From assembly GCA_907165065.1 (NCBI GenBank), contig OU015529.1, positions 8,853,054 through 8,917,053 on the forward strand: a stretch of 64,000 bases of DNA, in the 5' to 3' direction. The notes under the pieces were generated by a model that made no database searches, was not told the origin of the DNA, and saw nothing but the letters and a program-made list of their open reading frames with translations. Position numbers and translations under genes: made by a program. This document shows, one piece after another, positions 37,243 through 51,062 of this stretch (within the stretch, counting starts at the first letter, position 1; the number at the start of each line of letters is the position of its first letter). The DNA is from Caprimulgus europaeus. Its lineage: Eukaryota; Chordata; Aves; Caprimulgiformes; Caprimulgidae.

Positions 37243-38113
37243 CATGGAATGGCTTGGGTTGGAAGGGACATTAAAGATCACCCCGTTCCAAGCCCCCTGC
37301 CATAAGCAGGGACACCTTCCACTAGACCAGGCTGCTCAAAGCCTCACCCAACCTGACCTGGAACACTTCCAGGGAGGAGCAGCCACAACTTCCTTGGGCA
37401 ACCCATTCCAGTGTCTGACCATCCTCACAGTGAAGAATTTCTAATATCTAAACTAAACCTACCATCTTCCAGTTTAAAGCCATTTCCCCTTGTTCTATCA
37501 CTATCTGCCTTTGTAAAAAGTCCCTCCCCAGCTTTCCTGTAGCCCCTTCAGGTACTGGAAAGCCGCTATAAGATCTCCCTGGAGCCTTCTCTTCTCCAGG
37601 CTGAACAGCCCCAACTCCCTCAGCCTGTCCTCACAGCAGAGGTGCTCCAGCCCTCGGATCATCCTTGTGGCTTCCTCTGGACTTGTTCTAACAGGTCCAC
37701 GTCTCTCTTGTGTTGGGGGCTCCAGAACTGGACACAGCACTCCAGGTGGGCCCTTACCAGAGCGGAGTACAGGGGGAGAATCACCTCCCTCGACCTGCTG
37801 GCCACGCTTCTCTTGATGTAGCCCAGGATACGGTTATTGGCCTTCTGGGCTACAAGCGCACATTGCTGGCTCATGTTGAACTTCTCATCCACCACCACTC
37901 CCAAGTCCTTCTCTTCGGAGCTGCTCTCAATCCACTCATCACCCAGCCTGTATTTATGTTTGGGATTACACCAACACAGGTGCAGGACCTTGCATTTGGC
38001 CTTGTTGAACTCCATGAGGTTAGCACAGGCCCACCTCTCAAGCCTGTCAAGGTCCCTCTGGATGGCATCCTGTCCCTCCAGCGTGTCAACTGCACCACAC
38101 AGCTTGGTGATGT
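37243..38113 (-). mobile_element. CR1 LINE, 5'-truncated, with intact 3' end
   Basis: The best preserved LINE here, about 870 bp. On the minus strand it enters ORF2 at the [20 protein letters not shown] segment (38050-38110) and reads through [54 protein letters not shown] and [21 protein letters not shown] frameshift near 37665-37680 moves the rest (MIRGLEHL...[12 protein letters not shown]...[12 protein letters not shown]) into another frame. The 3' untranslated region then runs to the typical CR1 tip, GGTTGGAAGGGACATTAAAG-like in complement, at about 37243. Truncated at its 5' end like nearly all CR1 copies, so immobile. Sense to ATRNL1. Confidence 0.96.
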
Positions 38114-41100
38114 GACACATTCACATCTGCAGAAATACATTTACATTCTCTCTCCCACCTAAATGGGGCCCTTCTGTCTTTGTATCTGCTAAGGATCACT
38201 CTTAGCATTAAATCTGTCACAGTTCCAATATGCCAAATGATAGCGGGAAAGTTTAACCCACTGCAGAGGAGGCAATTCCTCCCTGTGAAGCAAAGATCAG
38301 ACTCTTGTCAGTAAAGGTGAGCTAAATGACCACAACTATGTGATGTGCAAGAGCAGTGATGGGGTATGATGATCTAAAAGGATTCTCTGATCCTTCTTTG
38401 CCACACATAAATAGAGGTGGAGTACAAAAGTCATTAAAAGTACTTCAGGAAAAATTTCTGGTAATGCCTCCATTCCAGTTTCCCTGCATTGGTGGAGAAC
38501 TCTTGCTCCATCAGTGTTTTAATATTTTTGACAGTGCTCAAAAGTATTCAGATTTGGCACTGGGAATTGGGCACATGCTAATAGGTCCCTATGGCCTCAG
38601 CTAATATCATCAGGAGATAAGAAAGTTGTTCTTACCTTGCTAGACTGAATCATGTAATATGGGGAGGTTTTTGCAGCTTCTCATGCACTAGGAAACCTTG
38701 CTTTGGTTGCTCAATACAATTATTCCTTATACCCCAACTGCAGGAGGAGTGCAGTGTGGAGTACTAATTTGGAGAGCCCAGTTTGGAAGCAGAGAGCAGA
38801 AATCAACACAGGCAGCTTGGTGTGGTTGGGGTCTAAAAGACTAGCATCACTTGTAGCCCCAAAGAAGTCCTAACAAATAATTTAGCTATATTTGGCAATT
38901 GTTTACATTATTTTTTCAAACTTAAACATGGTTCAAAATGCAAAGAATTATATTGTCCCCACAGGTTATTTCTTTAACATGTTATGAATACTCAAATGAA
39001 GTAGGAAAAGTTTTAATTTTTTTTTAATGACAATATATATATTTAGAATCAAGCTACAACTGTGAAGATCCATGAATCATATACAGAAATTTACCCTATA
39101 TAAGTACTCCGAAATGGCTGTTTAACATTTACTGCTTTGGCCATGCTCCAACACAAAAGGTGGGCAAACATAACATTCGCAAATTTAGTTTCATACAGGG
39201 ATATTCTTGTACCTGCAAATAATTGATTCTAAAATTATAGCCTTAATAGAAAAGAAAAATTAATAATTTTGGAAAATTATTTTAATATTTGCCTTGTTTA
39301 ATATTTATCAGCATTTTCAATCTCTTCCACTTCAATTTTGATGAATCTATCTTATGATTTCAAGAGTAAAAATTTGCTTGCAGTTATATTTCACTGGCCT
39401 TTAAACTAAAGTGCATTCATTCCTGTCCTACAGGCAGAAGACATTTTTGAATTTCTCAGTCTTTGATGGAGGGAAATTTTGACCTAATTCTCTGCAGCTT
39501 TAAAGGCAAAAGATGTCAATGATTTTTAAACATTACTTTTTAAATGCAAGTGCCATAAAAAAGTGCTCCAATAAAAAAAAAAAAAATGTGGTAGCTTAAA
39601 CTGTTTTCATTGAGAGTGGAACTAGTGACATCCCATAAATGTAATCTTCCATTTTCTGTACCAACACTTTAGATACATAGTGAGTACATCAATTAAAACA
39701 ATTAGAGAGTATATCTGTTTTGCTATATTATATAAGGTGGTACAAGAATCCTCATAGTTTTTCTGAGAAAGGCAAAAGCTTCTAAAATGTATTCTCAGCT
39801 GTAGTGTCTCTTCCTACGCTGAAAATAAAATAGGTCCCATTGACCTGTTGAGCACCAATGTTTCTGACAATCAGGTTATATACGGTCCAGCACAGATTTA
39901 AAAACATGGTTTTATTTTTAAAACTCTGTCTTCTTTAATTGCAAAAGTACAGGTTGTACGATTTAGTGCTCAGCTTGGAAATGAATGGTATTTGTACCTG
40001 AATTAGTCCAGAGGAAATAAAATCATTGGAATTCACAGATGCAGGAGCACAGATTCATATACACTAAACACTTCAGCTACTTAGTCCTCTTCATTTATAT
40101 TCAATGAGTCAAGGCGTATTGCAGCTGAGTATCTCAATTATTTTTACTTTTTTTAAGACCCTGCATTTTAACCACAATATGTACACAGCAGAGATCAGGT
40201 CCTTCCCTAATAAATGTCCTGCTCAATTTTCAGAAAATGAAACATGAAACATACAATGTGAACTACACTGATAGTAAGAGGTGGTGTCACTCAGACTGAA
40301 AAGGCCCAAAATATGCTAAGCCAGAATGACTTACACCAGAAATAAAGTTAATGATGAAAAGCAGAATCCATGAAAATGCTCAGCACAAGCTGCAAAAATC
40401 TCATGTTTTTTATTCTCAGATGTTTACTTCTGATGTCACCAATGCGGCAAAAAACTAAGGCATTTCCCCATATTATCAATAAAAAATACCCATTTTTTAG
40501 TTCTGTTAAAGATAAATTCTGATTTGTTTTTTCTGATAAATTTTAAGTTCTATTTCTGAAAATATTTTTGCATTCAATCACACATAGACAACATAGGGAC
40601 CTGTAGATATTATTTTACAGATTGATTCACCTTGTCTTGAGTATTAACATAACAAAATGCTATCAAGTAGTTACAAGGATTTGTATAAAGGAACACTGTC
40701 CAGTAATAAGAAATAAATATAGCTAAATCTTATGGAATAAAAAAGTTGTGTTTACATTTTCATCCACTACCTATATCGTGCATCTAAATAGTTTTTATTT
40801 GGTTTAATCAGAAAATTTAAAAATTCTTCATATTCATCATAATGTAAAACTTACAGTGAATATTCACAATATGTAGGAACTTATTAGTGTATATAGAGTT
40901 ATTTAAGTGGCCACACCAGCACGTGTAATAACTACACCAGCATTTACTGCAACTACAAGTAGGAAAGGATGGCAGGATATTGGCATTATTTTTTCCCCAC
41001 AGTGTAAAATGTGTTGTTCCAAACACTGAGGTCTAACATATTTAACAGGACTTTTTAAAGTCAAATAAAGGCTTACACAGAATTAATGCAAACAATTTAC

Positions 41101-43494
41101 ATACATATAGATGTCCCACATTTCATGTAGTCTATTTAATTTCAATGCATATTAGGCTTTCACTGCTGAGTGACCAGGACTTTGTAATACAGCTGGAAAG
41201 TCAAGCAAAGAATCATGTTGGCTATAGCCTGCTAGACTAGCCAAGATACCTGGAAGCCAGTTTCTGACTCTGGAAAAAGAAGTGTCAAGTCACTCAGCAA
41301 CACACAATGGAGAGCGAAGATGAAGGAAAGCTAGAAGTAAACCATATAACATGTTCTTGTGTGGTGCATGATGGTGGGTAGCAATGTCAAGCTCTCCAGC
41401 CAGCTCGTGTGTGACAGATAGAAATGCACCCTTTTGGATGGAGGCAATGGATCACGTTTCCTCTACACAATACAGAATTGTGCCATCTGAGCTGCAGGAA
41501 GAGATTGTACCTGGATGTAAGCCAGGTCTGGACCTGGACAGAGATGATGGAAAACATCATATCATGCTACCTGGAATTACAGCTTTCAGAAAGTATAGCA
41601 GCCTTCTGAACATTTCAGAGATCAATGTTCACCTGACCCGAAACAAAATCATTCAATTTTTCATTCGCTCATTAGAAATTTTCCCTGAAATACCTCTCTT
41701 CTCACACAAAGCTGACATTTAGATAAAGTAATATTTTTTAAAAGAAAAATATGCTACTTAGCCTTAGTAGCAAATAATGAGAAACATTTAGCATAGGAAG
41801 TGCTGCCATCATTTTCAGGCTCTTACTCTGTACACATTTTGAAGTCATGTGGAAATGTTTTTGATCCTAACATATATCACAGAATAATATGAACTGTTAT
41901 GCACAAAATAAACAAAACCGAACTGCGTGGAGTAAGACATAGCCAAGATGAGAGGTGACAGGCAGTCTACTGAATTTAATCTGAGATTTTTTTGCTAATC
42001 TTGTATTTCCAGACAATGTTTTGGCCCTTTTTCACACAAACTGCAGATTGACAGCTGTGACTCAGCTGTACAAAGCAGCTCTCATATTTTCCTCTCCTGG
42101 GGCACTCCTTCTCCAGAAGCACACTCACTTAATGTCACCTCAACTGCCACTGGCAAACTCACCAGCAGTGCAGAAGAATCAAGCTGTGATGTGATGAGAT
42201 CTAGCACTCCCTGAGCACGTCATTCATTTTTGTGATGAAGTAAAAATAGAGGCCTAACCTGCAGTTTACTATATGTGAAAAGGACATCTAACACCCCTTC
42301 AACTGGACATAAATTACATTTACTTTTCAAAGAGTAAACCTCTATGCAAAGCCTTACCCTGTGCCATGCATTCTGTGGTGTCAGCTGCATTTCTCAAAGT
42401 CAATTTACTTGTTTAAATTAAATGCCATCAGCAACAGTACCGTATATATATGTGGCTCACTACAGAATGATTTTTAACACCTTCATACAATTTCTAATAA
42501 AAGGTCCAATTTTTAGTTGTATTAATATACCGACCTGCATACCAAGTTGACACAAACACTTCAAACAACTGGGATTTACTTGTGGGCATATTGCTATTTC
42601 TGCTAAAAATATAGAGGGCTTTGATGCAAAGGTTTGCAGACAACCAGATGTAGGAGATGTGAGAGTCTCCCTGAATATCTGCCTTCTTTCCATTGAGGTG
42701 GTTTAGGAGGGTTTTGTTTTAATTTGATACTGCAGACAACTGTGTGTTGTTAGTTTAAAACTACCAGTGCATAACACAGAGCTTGGCTACTGCATTTCTT
42801 AATGCAAAATGACATGGAACATTATTTGCCACATCAGGAAAAGCTGAAACCATGCCCTAAAGTAAAACATCCTGAGTCACAATTATTCAATTATGATGTT
42901 TAAGATCATCCACTGTTGTGTGAGCACTGTGAAAATGAGGCATAATGAAGTGGGTTATGCCAGGTCTGACATTTCGCCCTTCTTTCTGATCATGCTGACT
43001 TTGGGGATTTAACTCAGTTTTGTTGTATAGTTCCATGTGGCTTGTTATTATTTCCATTTTAATATTAAACTAGAAAATGTCTGAATCTGTTATGGAAGTG
43101 TTTCATGCTACATTTAAAAAAAAATATTCCAAAAGAAACACACATATATTTAAAATACTTTAAAATATTTAAAATCTAGGGAACTAAAGAAATAGAAGAA
43201 TTTCAGCTTTCATTATTATTCTCAATAAAACCAGCACATACTTATCTGTACCAGACTGTCCATTTTTTTTTATTATTATAATGTACTACTGTAAGATCAT
43301 TGATGAATGCTGCCAAGAAAGAGATTATAAGCTCAAGAATGTTTGTGCAATAACAAATAAAAACCAAATGGAGAATGTTTACAAGATTCTTCCCCAGCTG
43401 CCCAGCTCTCTTGTAGCCACTTTAAAATGTGTTTAATATTGTATGCAACATAATTCCTAAGTAGCAACATGGCTTTCAGCTAATCAGCCTTTGA
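38114..43494. other. AT-rich intron, nothing recognised
   Basis: No exon or repeat family recognised. An A13 run lies at about 39574-39586. A 112-codon open frame at 41384-41722 sits in a more even-composition patch (about 41160-41600) but resembles no protein I know and has no splice context. A TATATATATG tract lies at 42441-42452. Confidence 0.5.
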
Positions 43495-44087
43495 CAACAG
43501 AATTTAGGAGGGAGCAGTTTCCACCCCGCTAGGAAGAGGTCCCGGCTTTGCAGCCCTTGCTCTGCTGAGTGGGTGCAGTGTGGCAGCCGTGGGCGACTTG
43601 GGGGTGCAGGAACCACCAGGAACACCTCAGGAACTCCTGCTGTCCCTCCTCTCCTACCTTTCATGCAGATAATACAGTAACTTGGTTTTCTGCCGTTATG
43701 TCCCTTCCCTTTCTCTTCCTCAAACAGGGCAGATTTGGGATGGTTTTTGCTCTTCCCTTCAGAAAGAGCAGAATCGGCTCAGGGCAGGCTTTCTTTGCCC
43801 TCCTTCCTCAGAGACCAGATATTCTGAGTTTTTGACAGCCCAGGATGGGTGTGAGGAACACCTCTTTCTGCACTCCTTCGCATCGCCTCCTCCCTGATGG
43901 CCTCCCACAGTCACGATGCAGACGTAGCAATGGTACAAGGAGACCAAGCTGTGCACTTGGTGGTGGTAAGCTATTTGCATTGGTTCAGCAACTATTCCCT
44001 CAGTTTAGGAACAGAGACAAGAGCATCCTTTGGTTGACCCTGCCTGGAAGCTACCTGTTGGACCATGCTGGTAGTATACTCAGAGAG
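43495..44087. other. GC-richer island of unknown origin
   Basis: About 590 bp clearly richer in G+C and in CpG than its surroundings, with sharp edges. On the right it ends at an A-rich tail (AGAGAGAAAAAAAAATAATC, 44083-44102, then AAAATAAAACAAAACC). Several open frames of 60-90 codons cross it on both strands (43476-43664 minus, 43569-43835 plus, 43845-44099 plus), as expected in GC-rich sequence; none resembles a protein I know. It might be a retroposed sequence with its A-tail, an unrecognised LTR, or an exon of a non-coding RNA. I cannot choose. Confidence 0.4.
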
Positions 44088-44102
44088 AAAAAAAAATAAT
44101 CA

Positions 44103-47100
44103 ACAAAATAAAACAAAACCTGGGAGATTTAGTCACCAACATAAGAATGACTTGACTAGTAAAAAGAGAAAAGCTAAAATTTACCATTCTTTTTCTGTGA
44201 CTATTGTGAGGAAAAAAAAAAGAATTACAAAGAAGAATAAACTTATAACAATCTTTTCCTCCTTATGGACAATACTCAAATAAGAAATAAATACAATGCA
44301 AATATACAAACAACTTCTGGAATTACAAGCTTTTAGGACCTGACACAGGCCACACCACAGCAGTAAATATTGCTCAATGCATACAGATACTACACACAAA
44401 GAGCAGTAATTCTCCAAAGAAAATAATATTTTAGAAAATTTAATCTGGTTTCTCCTTAGCTGCGAGGCAAAAAATATGTGGATTCTAATAGAATGCTGAG
44501 ATAAATTAACACTACAATAAGCACATGTACAGGTAGAAGTCTCTTATTATAGTAGCACACAAAGTGTGAAACCAAAAAAAGGGCCTAAAAAGCAATTTAC
44601 CCAAAGAACAAAGATTTCAGGTATTAATTTACTGCCACAGATAAGAGCCCACAATGAGCACAAGCACAGAATATTTTCTATGCAAACAGGCAAAACAAGC
44701 TAGTCCTATTTTTCCTGGACATGTTCAACAGAAGGCAAACATAATATCATGGCATGAGTAAAAATCTACTTACCAGTTTTTATACTGTATTGCATTTTAA
44801 AAATACAAGCATTTAAAATCTAGCACTTATGGTACAGAGAAACCAACTGGGACATGTTCTTAAACGTGACATGATACTTGCCTCTGACATTATCCTGGGA
44901 AACATTTATTCAGGGTCCGTGGCTTTTGATAACAGCTCAGCATACTACTGCTGTTCTCCAATTTATTCTTCAAGTTTTTGATCTGCCTGCTGATTATCTC
45001 TGAGACAGTGGTTCAGAACCTTAGTTTTTCCATCCTACATTTTACCATCAGCAAATTTCTTAAAGGAGAGAGGTCTCAGTGGATGATCCCATCTTCTAAC
45101 AGCAACCTACATGTTTTTAGCAAGAACAAGGCTGCTACAGTAACACAAAAAAATGAAGCCTGTTATGTCAGAATTCCTTGCTTGCTGGGATGGAAAAACG
45201 TTTTTTTTTTTTTTTTTTATATGCAAGCAAGAAATAAGAATCTTTAATTTCCGTAAGTACTTTTAGCCACAAAATTAAACACAGTTTATGTGTACTCATC
45301 AAGGGACTGTGCTACATGAAGTAGTACTAGACACAAGGATTGCAACAAACTTGAATGCCTCCTTATTTTGGCATGTGTTATGCTTAAAACCTTGACTCTG
45401 AGAAAAGGATTCGTTTGCATCTGCCTTGACTTGGAATGTGCATGAACTCTGCCACGAAGAAGATCTGGATGGCCCCCCATGTTAAGGAGGAATAAGTCGA
45501 AAAGAAGGGATAAATACTTGAATTACATTCACATCCTGGTGTTTTGTAAAGAACTTAAATGACAGTACCCTGGATGATGTATCACTGTATCATCCATTTT
45601 GTAGGGCAATCAGTATTTATTTGGAAAGGCTTACACACTCTAGAGTAATTTGTGTGAAATGTAGTAAATCTAAAGAAGTCACACTAATAAAGGACAAAAA
45701 CCAATCTGCAGATGCACTCCTCACTCACATCTTTATAAATAAAAAAATAACTGTGTGAATATGTTTAAAACCAGCATAAAAACCAGCATCAGGGCCTCCT
45801 TATTTTGAAAAGCTAATACAACAGCAGGCATCAGAAAAAAGGAGCAGACTGACTCCAACAGTAGGTCAGTACTTTTTATTTTGGCAAAGCCAAACGATTA
45901 AAATTTCTGTGGACCTCCACTGTATATTAACATTAGTTCTCTTTCATTAGCTTTGCCTCAACAGCAGTAGCAGAACGGGAAGCAATGTGTGAAGGAAAAT
46001 TTCAAGAAAGAGAAATGCAATACTTCCAATAAAATGAAAGTAACTACCATTTCACCTAACACGTCTGTTAACAGAAGCAAAGCCCCTCGTCACGGATGTT
46101 GACTGCATATAATCTATTCATGGAAAAGTTGAATTTAATTGTATTATTATTTTTATATACAGCATACTGCCTAAAAGCCATAAGCCAGGACTTCTTTGCA
46201 TTAGCTGCTCTGCAAACAAAGGAAAGAGGGGGTTTATGGTCCAGAGAGTTTACACTATAATTTGTTAATTTTTGATGACGAGTAAAAGATAACCTGAATG
46301 AGGCATTGAGGCATTCAAAAACAGAAAGCATTTAGCTATATAATGCAGCTCCTACTACAATTCTCAGTCTGTGTTCAGAAAACACCATTACCAGACACAC
46401 TGAACATTGCTATCAACTGACAGTAAAGAGGATAAAATCATCGTTACGAATAAATGCCTGAACTACCGCTAACAACAATGGAATTATGCCTATTTACAAG
46501 AGAATTTCGATCCACTTTCAAAAAAAGGTGACAGCAGAAAAAAATAACAGCCAAACAAACAAAAACCACACACACAAACAGACTGTAAATTACTAATATC
46601 CATTAAAAGAATGCTTTTTCCTATAACTGCAAAACTAATTTTACTTCAAAATAAAATAGAAATAGTAATTACAATTACTGCTCAACTGCTATTTTCTGGA
46701 CTCAAAGTCTCACTGGAGGTTCTGGGTTGACAAAAAAGAAATCTAGTGGTGCTTTTCCACTACTTTTCCATCTGTAGTCAACATTAGGGCATACTAAGAA
46801 AAACCTGCTCAGAGCAAAGGAGGTATGGATTTATGTCCTCTGTGAAACTAAGGAAAACATATATAAAGGCATTTGATTACTATAAATTAATAAAATACTT
46901 TTTTCCACATACAATATATGACCATGCAAGTTTATTATAAATATTTAGAACAACTGGAAATGCTTTAAGCTGCAAATCAGAACACTATTTAAGAGTAGAA
47001 ATACTGAGTCATGTCCCTTTGCCTTCCCAAGATCTTTATCTGCTGTCTTTAAAGGATATCTCTAAATTCAAAACACATTCATCTATCCACATATCAGTAA

Positions 47101-50100
47101 TTTCCTAAGCTACTAAGCACTTAATTGGGTAAAGTATGTTGTCATAAGTTCCATATCCTGACACACTACATTTATATCATTTCTTGAAAACACTGATAAC
47201 GTAGGGTAGATGTTATTTTACAGTAAAACTTCGCGCTTGGCCATTACCCAACTGTATCTGTTGTAATGATAGAGCTAAACATGTAATCATCACTATTGAA
47301 TTTTAAATATAATAGTTGACTTGAGCTCTCTTATAAGTCAATAATGAGATTCCTAAATGAGTAACTATCCCAGGAAGGGAATCACAACCACTAGAGAAAC
47401 CTGTGACTAGTGAGACTGTCAACATTTCAAAATCTGATTAAATATTTTTGAAACTGAGACAGTTTTAAAAGTACTTCCACTATTAAATGAAAACATTGCA
47501 GGCCTGGTTCTGATCCCTCATGGTGAATAACAACATTTCTTTAAACTGACTAAAATATATTCTCCAGATTAATTGTAAGAGGTAGTAAATCGCTTATACA
47601 GACATTATTCCCATTAAGTAGTTTCTTTTGAGCAAGATAGGAACACATTTTCAAGAATTGCAAAAGTAACAGAAATTTTTAAAACTACGGAAGACACAAT
47701 TGGATCTCGTACAAAAATATTATTTTAATAAAAAAGCAACCATTCCTTCAGCCTGTGCATACAATAGTTTTAAAACTCTTCTTTAAAATTATTTTAAGAT
47801 TTAATAATTATATGTAAGTGAAAATGAACGTGCAGTGTGCTGTGATAATGCCACCACTGGGTGATATCATCTGAGTCTATTATTCAGCAGAGCAGAGAAA
47901 TATCAAGAAATAATTGGCCTGAAAACTTTCATTTTAATTGCTCTGCACAGCACTGGAAAGCAAGTTTGATGCCTGTAATATCAAGGAACATATCCAACTC
48001 TGAAAATGAAGCAAAATGGATCAGGCTGGTCATAAAGAAATTATAAGCACTGAGCCAGGGAATGCTAAACCACCTTCAAAATATATCGGAACAATTTTTA
48101 CTATACCAAGTGACAACAAAAGAAACAGCTCACATAGGCTCATTTAGCATTAAAAGAAAGTTTAGACTAGGAGCTGGATATGGGGAAGTTGTTCAAGGTT
48201 GGAATCCAAGCTGGAGGAAATCAGGATATCCATGAGATCTGGGGAAAGCAGCTAGTGGTGCGGAACACCAGAAGAGACTGGAGGTTTTCAGTCTACACAG
48301 AAAATTATCAGAATTATGCTGCCTTCCAAACCACAGGAGTGACTACAGATAACTGAATGTGTTGCTACACATAGGCATGTCTTTTCTAGTATTCACTTCT
48401 TTGCCACATTTTCCCTTCTCTCTAATCAACTTTCCATCTTAGAAAACCAACTACAATCAAAAGATGCAAAGTCAATTTATACATACATAGGTTTCAATTT
48501 ATGTTCTTAAAGACACCCTGTGAACTTTCCAAGATATATTTTAAAGCATCTCCTTAGTTTAAGCTATGGAAAAGAATATTTTTCTCTTTTTTTCAGCTGT
48601 AATTTTGTAGATACCATTACTGCCCACATCCGCCAGGACCAGACTGATTTAAAAATACACCACAATCTCACTTCAGAATGTTCAAGTTTTAAAATTCTTT
48701 GTATTAGTTCTATCAGACTTCTCACAAAATGTCTGGACTGTGGAAAAAAAGTACTTGGCCAATTTTCAGAAGCTTATTATCTCTGGGGTAATAAAGAGAT
48801 GTTTAAGTCAATCAGTTCTGTAATGGAGAACTAGCGTCAATGAGAACTTCAGAAGTGACTCTTGTCTCTTCATTATAAATACCAGATCTGTCTAGAGACA
48901 TAATTTTATTTCATTATATGTTGTTTGCCATGTCAGAATAAAAGTGTTAGCTGTAAAATAGTAAATCTGGGACTAAGTGATTAATAAATGTGCTTTAGGT
49001 TTCACTGTGTGAAAAGTATTGTTGTGGTTGTCTTTTCATCTGAGTGCCTGTTTTGTGTGTCTAGAACCACTTATACAAAATGCATTTTTAACTACCATAG
49101 TTGATCATAAAGGGAAAGAGGAAGAAATAGAAGATACATTATGCAAACAACCTTGAGATTTCTTTTTCTTAATACAAAAGACACCGATGTTTCTTTGCTC
49201 CTTCACTGGATTCTACAGCATGGCATCAAGTTGATTTAAGAAACTTAATTTTACACTGGTAACCATTTTACATTCTAAATGAAAGGATAAATATCTTTCA
49301 AACCTACTGGATAAAATGTATTGGTTTTGGTGCCTTGGAAAAATAAAGAGAAAAATGGATCCTGCCAGGATTAATAAATTATACTGGCATGAAAAAAGGA
49401 CACAACAATGCAGTTGACACCAGATTAACATCTGGGGTTAACTGCCAAAACCAATGCAGTGCTTATTAGTATCCGACTGAAAAACTCATCCTCTGTCCTG
49501 GGCCACATTATTCATTTGCTTAAGCCAAACAGGCTCTTCATCAGCTTCTGTCTTGCCTTATGTTCTCAATTCCCTAGAAATGTATGATAATGAAGGTCCT
49601 TCTAACAGATGTTCCTTTATACTCATTAACTCCTGAATCTTGTTGTTCATTTTATCCACCAAAAGTTAGTTTATTAGAACAAATAAATATGGGAAAATAG
49701 AAAACCACAAAGAGCTTTCATCATGATACTTAACTCCAGATACTGATACTGAATGAATGTATGCAGATGCTGGTAATTATAAAGCACGATACTGAGAGAT
49801 TGTCTTAAGTGATGAGGGAGTTCCCTATGTCTCAAGAGACAAAGATATCCTGTGTGACTTCAAGCAAAACATCATAAATCATTGCATAGTAAAGTTCCAA
49901 ATAGCAACTGTCCTGGTTACCGACAATAACTAAAGGCACAAAGCACTTTGATCCTACTTGCCTGAGGGAAAATTATTTAGTAAGCTAAAATAACACTAAA
50001 GGACTATATAAATAGTACTATAGCAACCAGCTTTGAGGAAAACATTAAAGTCTTGATGATTTCATGAAAAATGCATGAAACAAAACCCTAAGAAGAATGA

Positions 50101-50366
50101 CATATAACTATGCACAGGATTTACTTTATTATCTGTAGAACATGATAAATGGCAGATCTTATTTAATATAGATAAAATTATTTTAATGTTTCACTTCTGT
50201 GGCAAAGCAATTAATTTAGATTTAGCTGTTGAATTACTATATTAAATTCTGATACTGAGGGATAGTACACTTTACTGAAAACAAAACAAAACAAAACTCT
50301 GTAAAGATATGTCACTACTCTTCACTACCATGTACAGACTGTAAACAGTTCTGTGTTGATAAAAAT
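44103..50366. other. AT-rich intron, nothing recognised
   Basis: No exon or repeat family recognised. A T18 run lies at 45201-45218, and A/C-rich simple sequence at about 46540-46580. Patches of more even composition at about 47830-47970 and 48180-48340 could be conserved or old repeats; nothing decides. Confidence 0.5.
45201..45218. repeat. T18 homopolymer
   Basis: Uninterrupted run of 18 T, slippage-prone, no retroposon body recognised. Confidence 0.95.
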
Positions 50367-50415
50367 CCTGACAGTTTTCTAATATTTTTATATAATAAAT
50401 GAGTTTTAAGGAAAT
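50367..50415 (+). repeat. 49-bp direct repeat, copy 1
   Basis: Begins CCTGACAGTTTTCTAATA and ends GTTTTAAGGAAAT. It aligns without gaps to 51014-51062 with 4 differences in 49 positions. The flanks on both sides do not match. Confidence 0.92.
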
Positions 50416-51013
50416 GTAAAATGTCTTACCTAGCAAAAAGACCTTTAAAATAACATTTTAAAACATTTTAAAATCTCAGATTAAAAATAATTTACATGGT
50501 CTTATTCGAAGACTGAAAGTGATGTGAAGTCAATATTTGCCTAAAAAAAAAAAAAAAGGAAAAGGTACCTTTTCTGATCAAGCTACATAGTAGATTTTAA
50601 AATGCTATTACTTAAAACCACTGAAGTTTTAAAATGCAATATGCCAACAGGTGAAATGCTACAAAATATTTGTAACTTGTTTCAACTCTTCTAATTAAAA
50701 CCAACGCTAGTCACAGTTTAAAGGTTTTAGTTCTAAAAGCATGCACTGCCAACCAGTTATTCTTGGTATTCTGCTCAATAAAAGATTCTGATGAGATGGG
50801 AAGAACAGTGCCAGGATCTATCAACAGAGATAAGCTATAACTTCTCACAAAACTTTCATACAGACTTTTGAATTGATTGTCACTCTAAGATTTTACCTGG
50901 AAATATAAAACGAAGGAAAAAAAAAATATTTTAATATATAATTTCACTAACTTCCTTTTCTACCATGTGCTTTGGTTTTATTTACCATCTGGAACATCCT
51001 CCAACTGTATATA
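50416..51013. other. AT-rich intron between the two direct-repeat copies
   Basis: About 600 bp without a recognised exon, reverse transcriptase or LTR signature. It contains an A14 run at about 50544-50557 and repeated CATTTTAAAA words at 50454-50472. Confidence 0.5.
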
Positions 51014-51062
51014 CCTGGCAGTTTTCTAATATTTTAATATAATAAAGAAGTTTTAAGGAAAT
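51014..51062 (+). repeat. 49-bp direct repeat, copy 2
   Basis: Begins CCTGGCAGTTTTCTAATA and ends GTTTTAAGGAAAT, in the same orientation as the copy at 50367-50415 and 647 bp further on. Confidence 0.92.

Noticed and set aside
37710-38162. 150-codon open frame on the plus strand
   Set aside because: Opposite-strand shadow of CR1 ORF2; the coding sense is minus.
38565-38636. Minus-strand donor-like AAG|GTAAGA, tested as the exon preceding the ATRNL1 exon
   Set aside because: The open stretch is closed by a nearby stop without an acceptor, and it lacks the hydrophobic and basic residues expected.
41384-41722. 112-codon open frame on the plus strand
   Set aside because: No recognisable homology, no splice or promoter context, ordinary length for chance in 64 kb.
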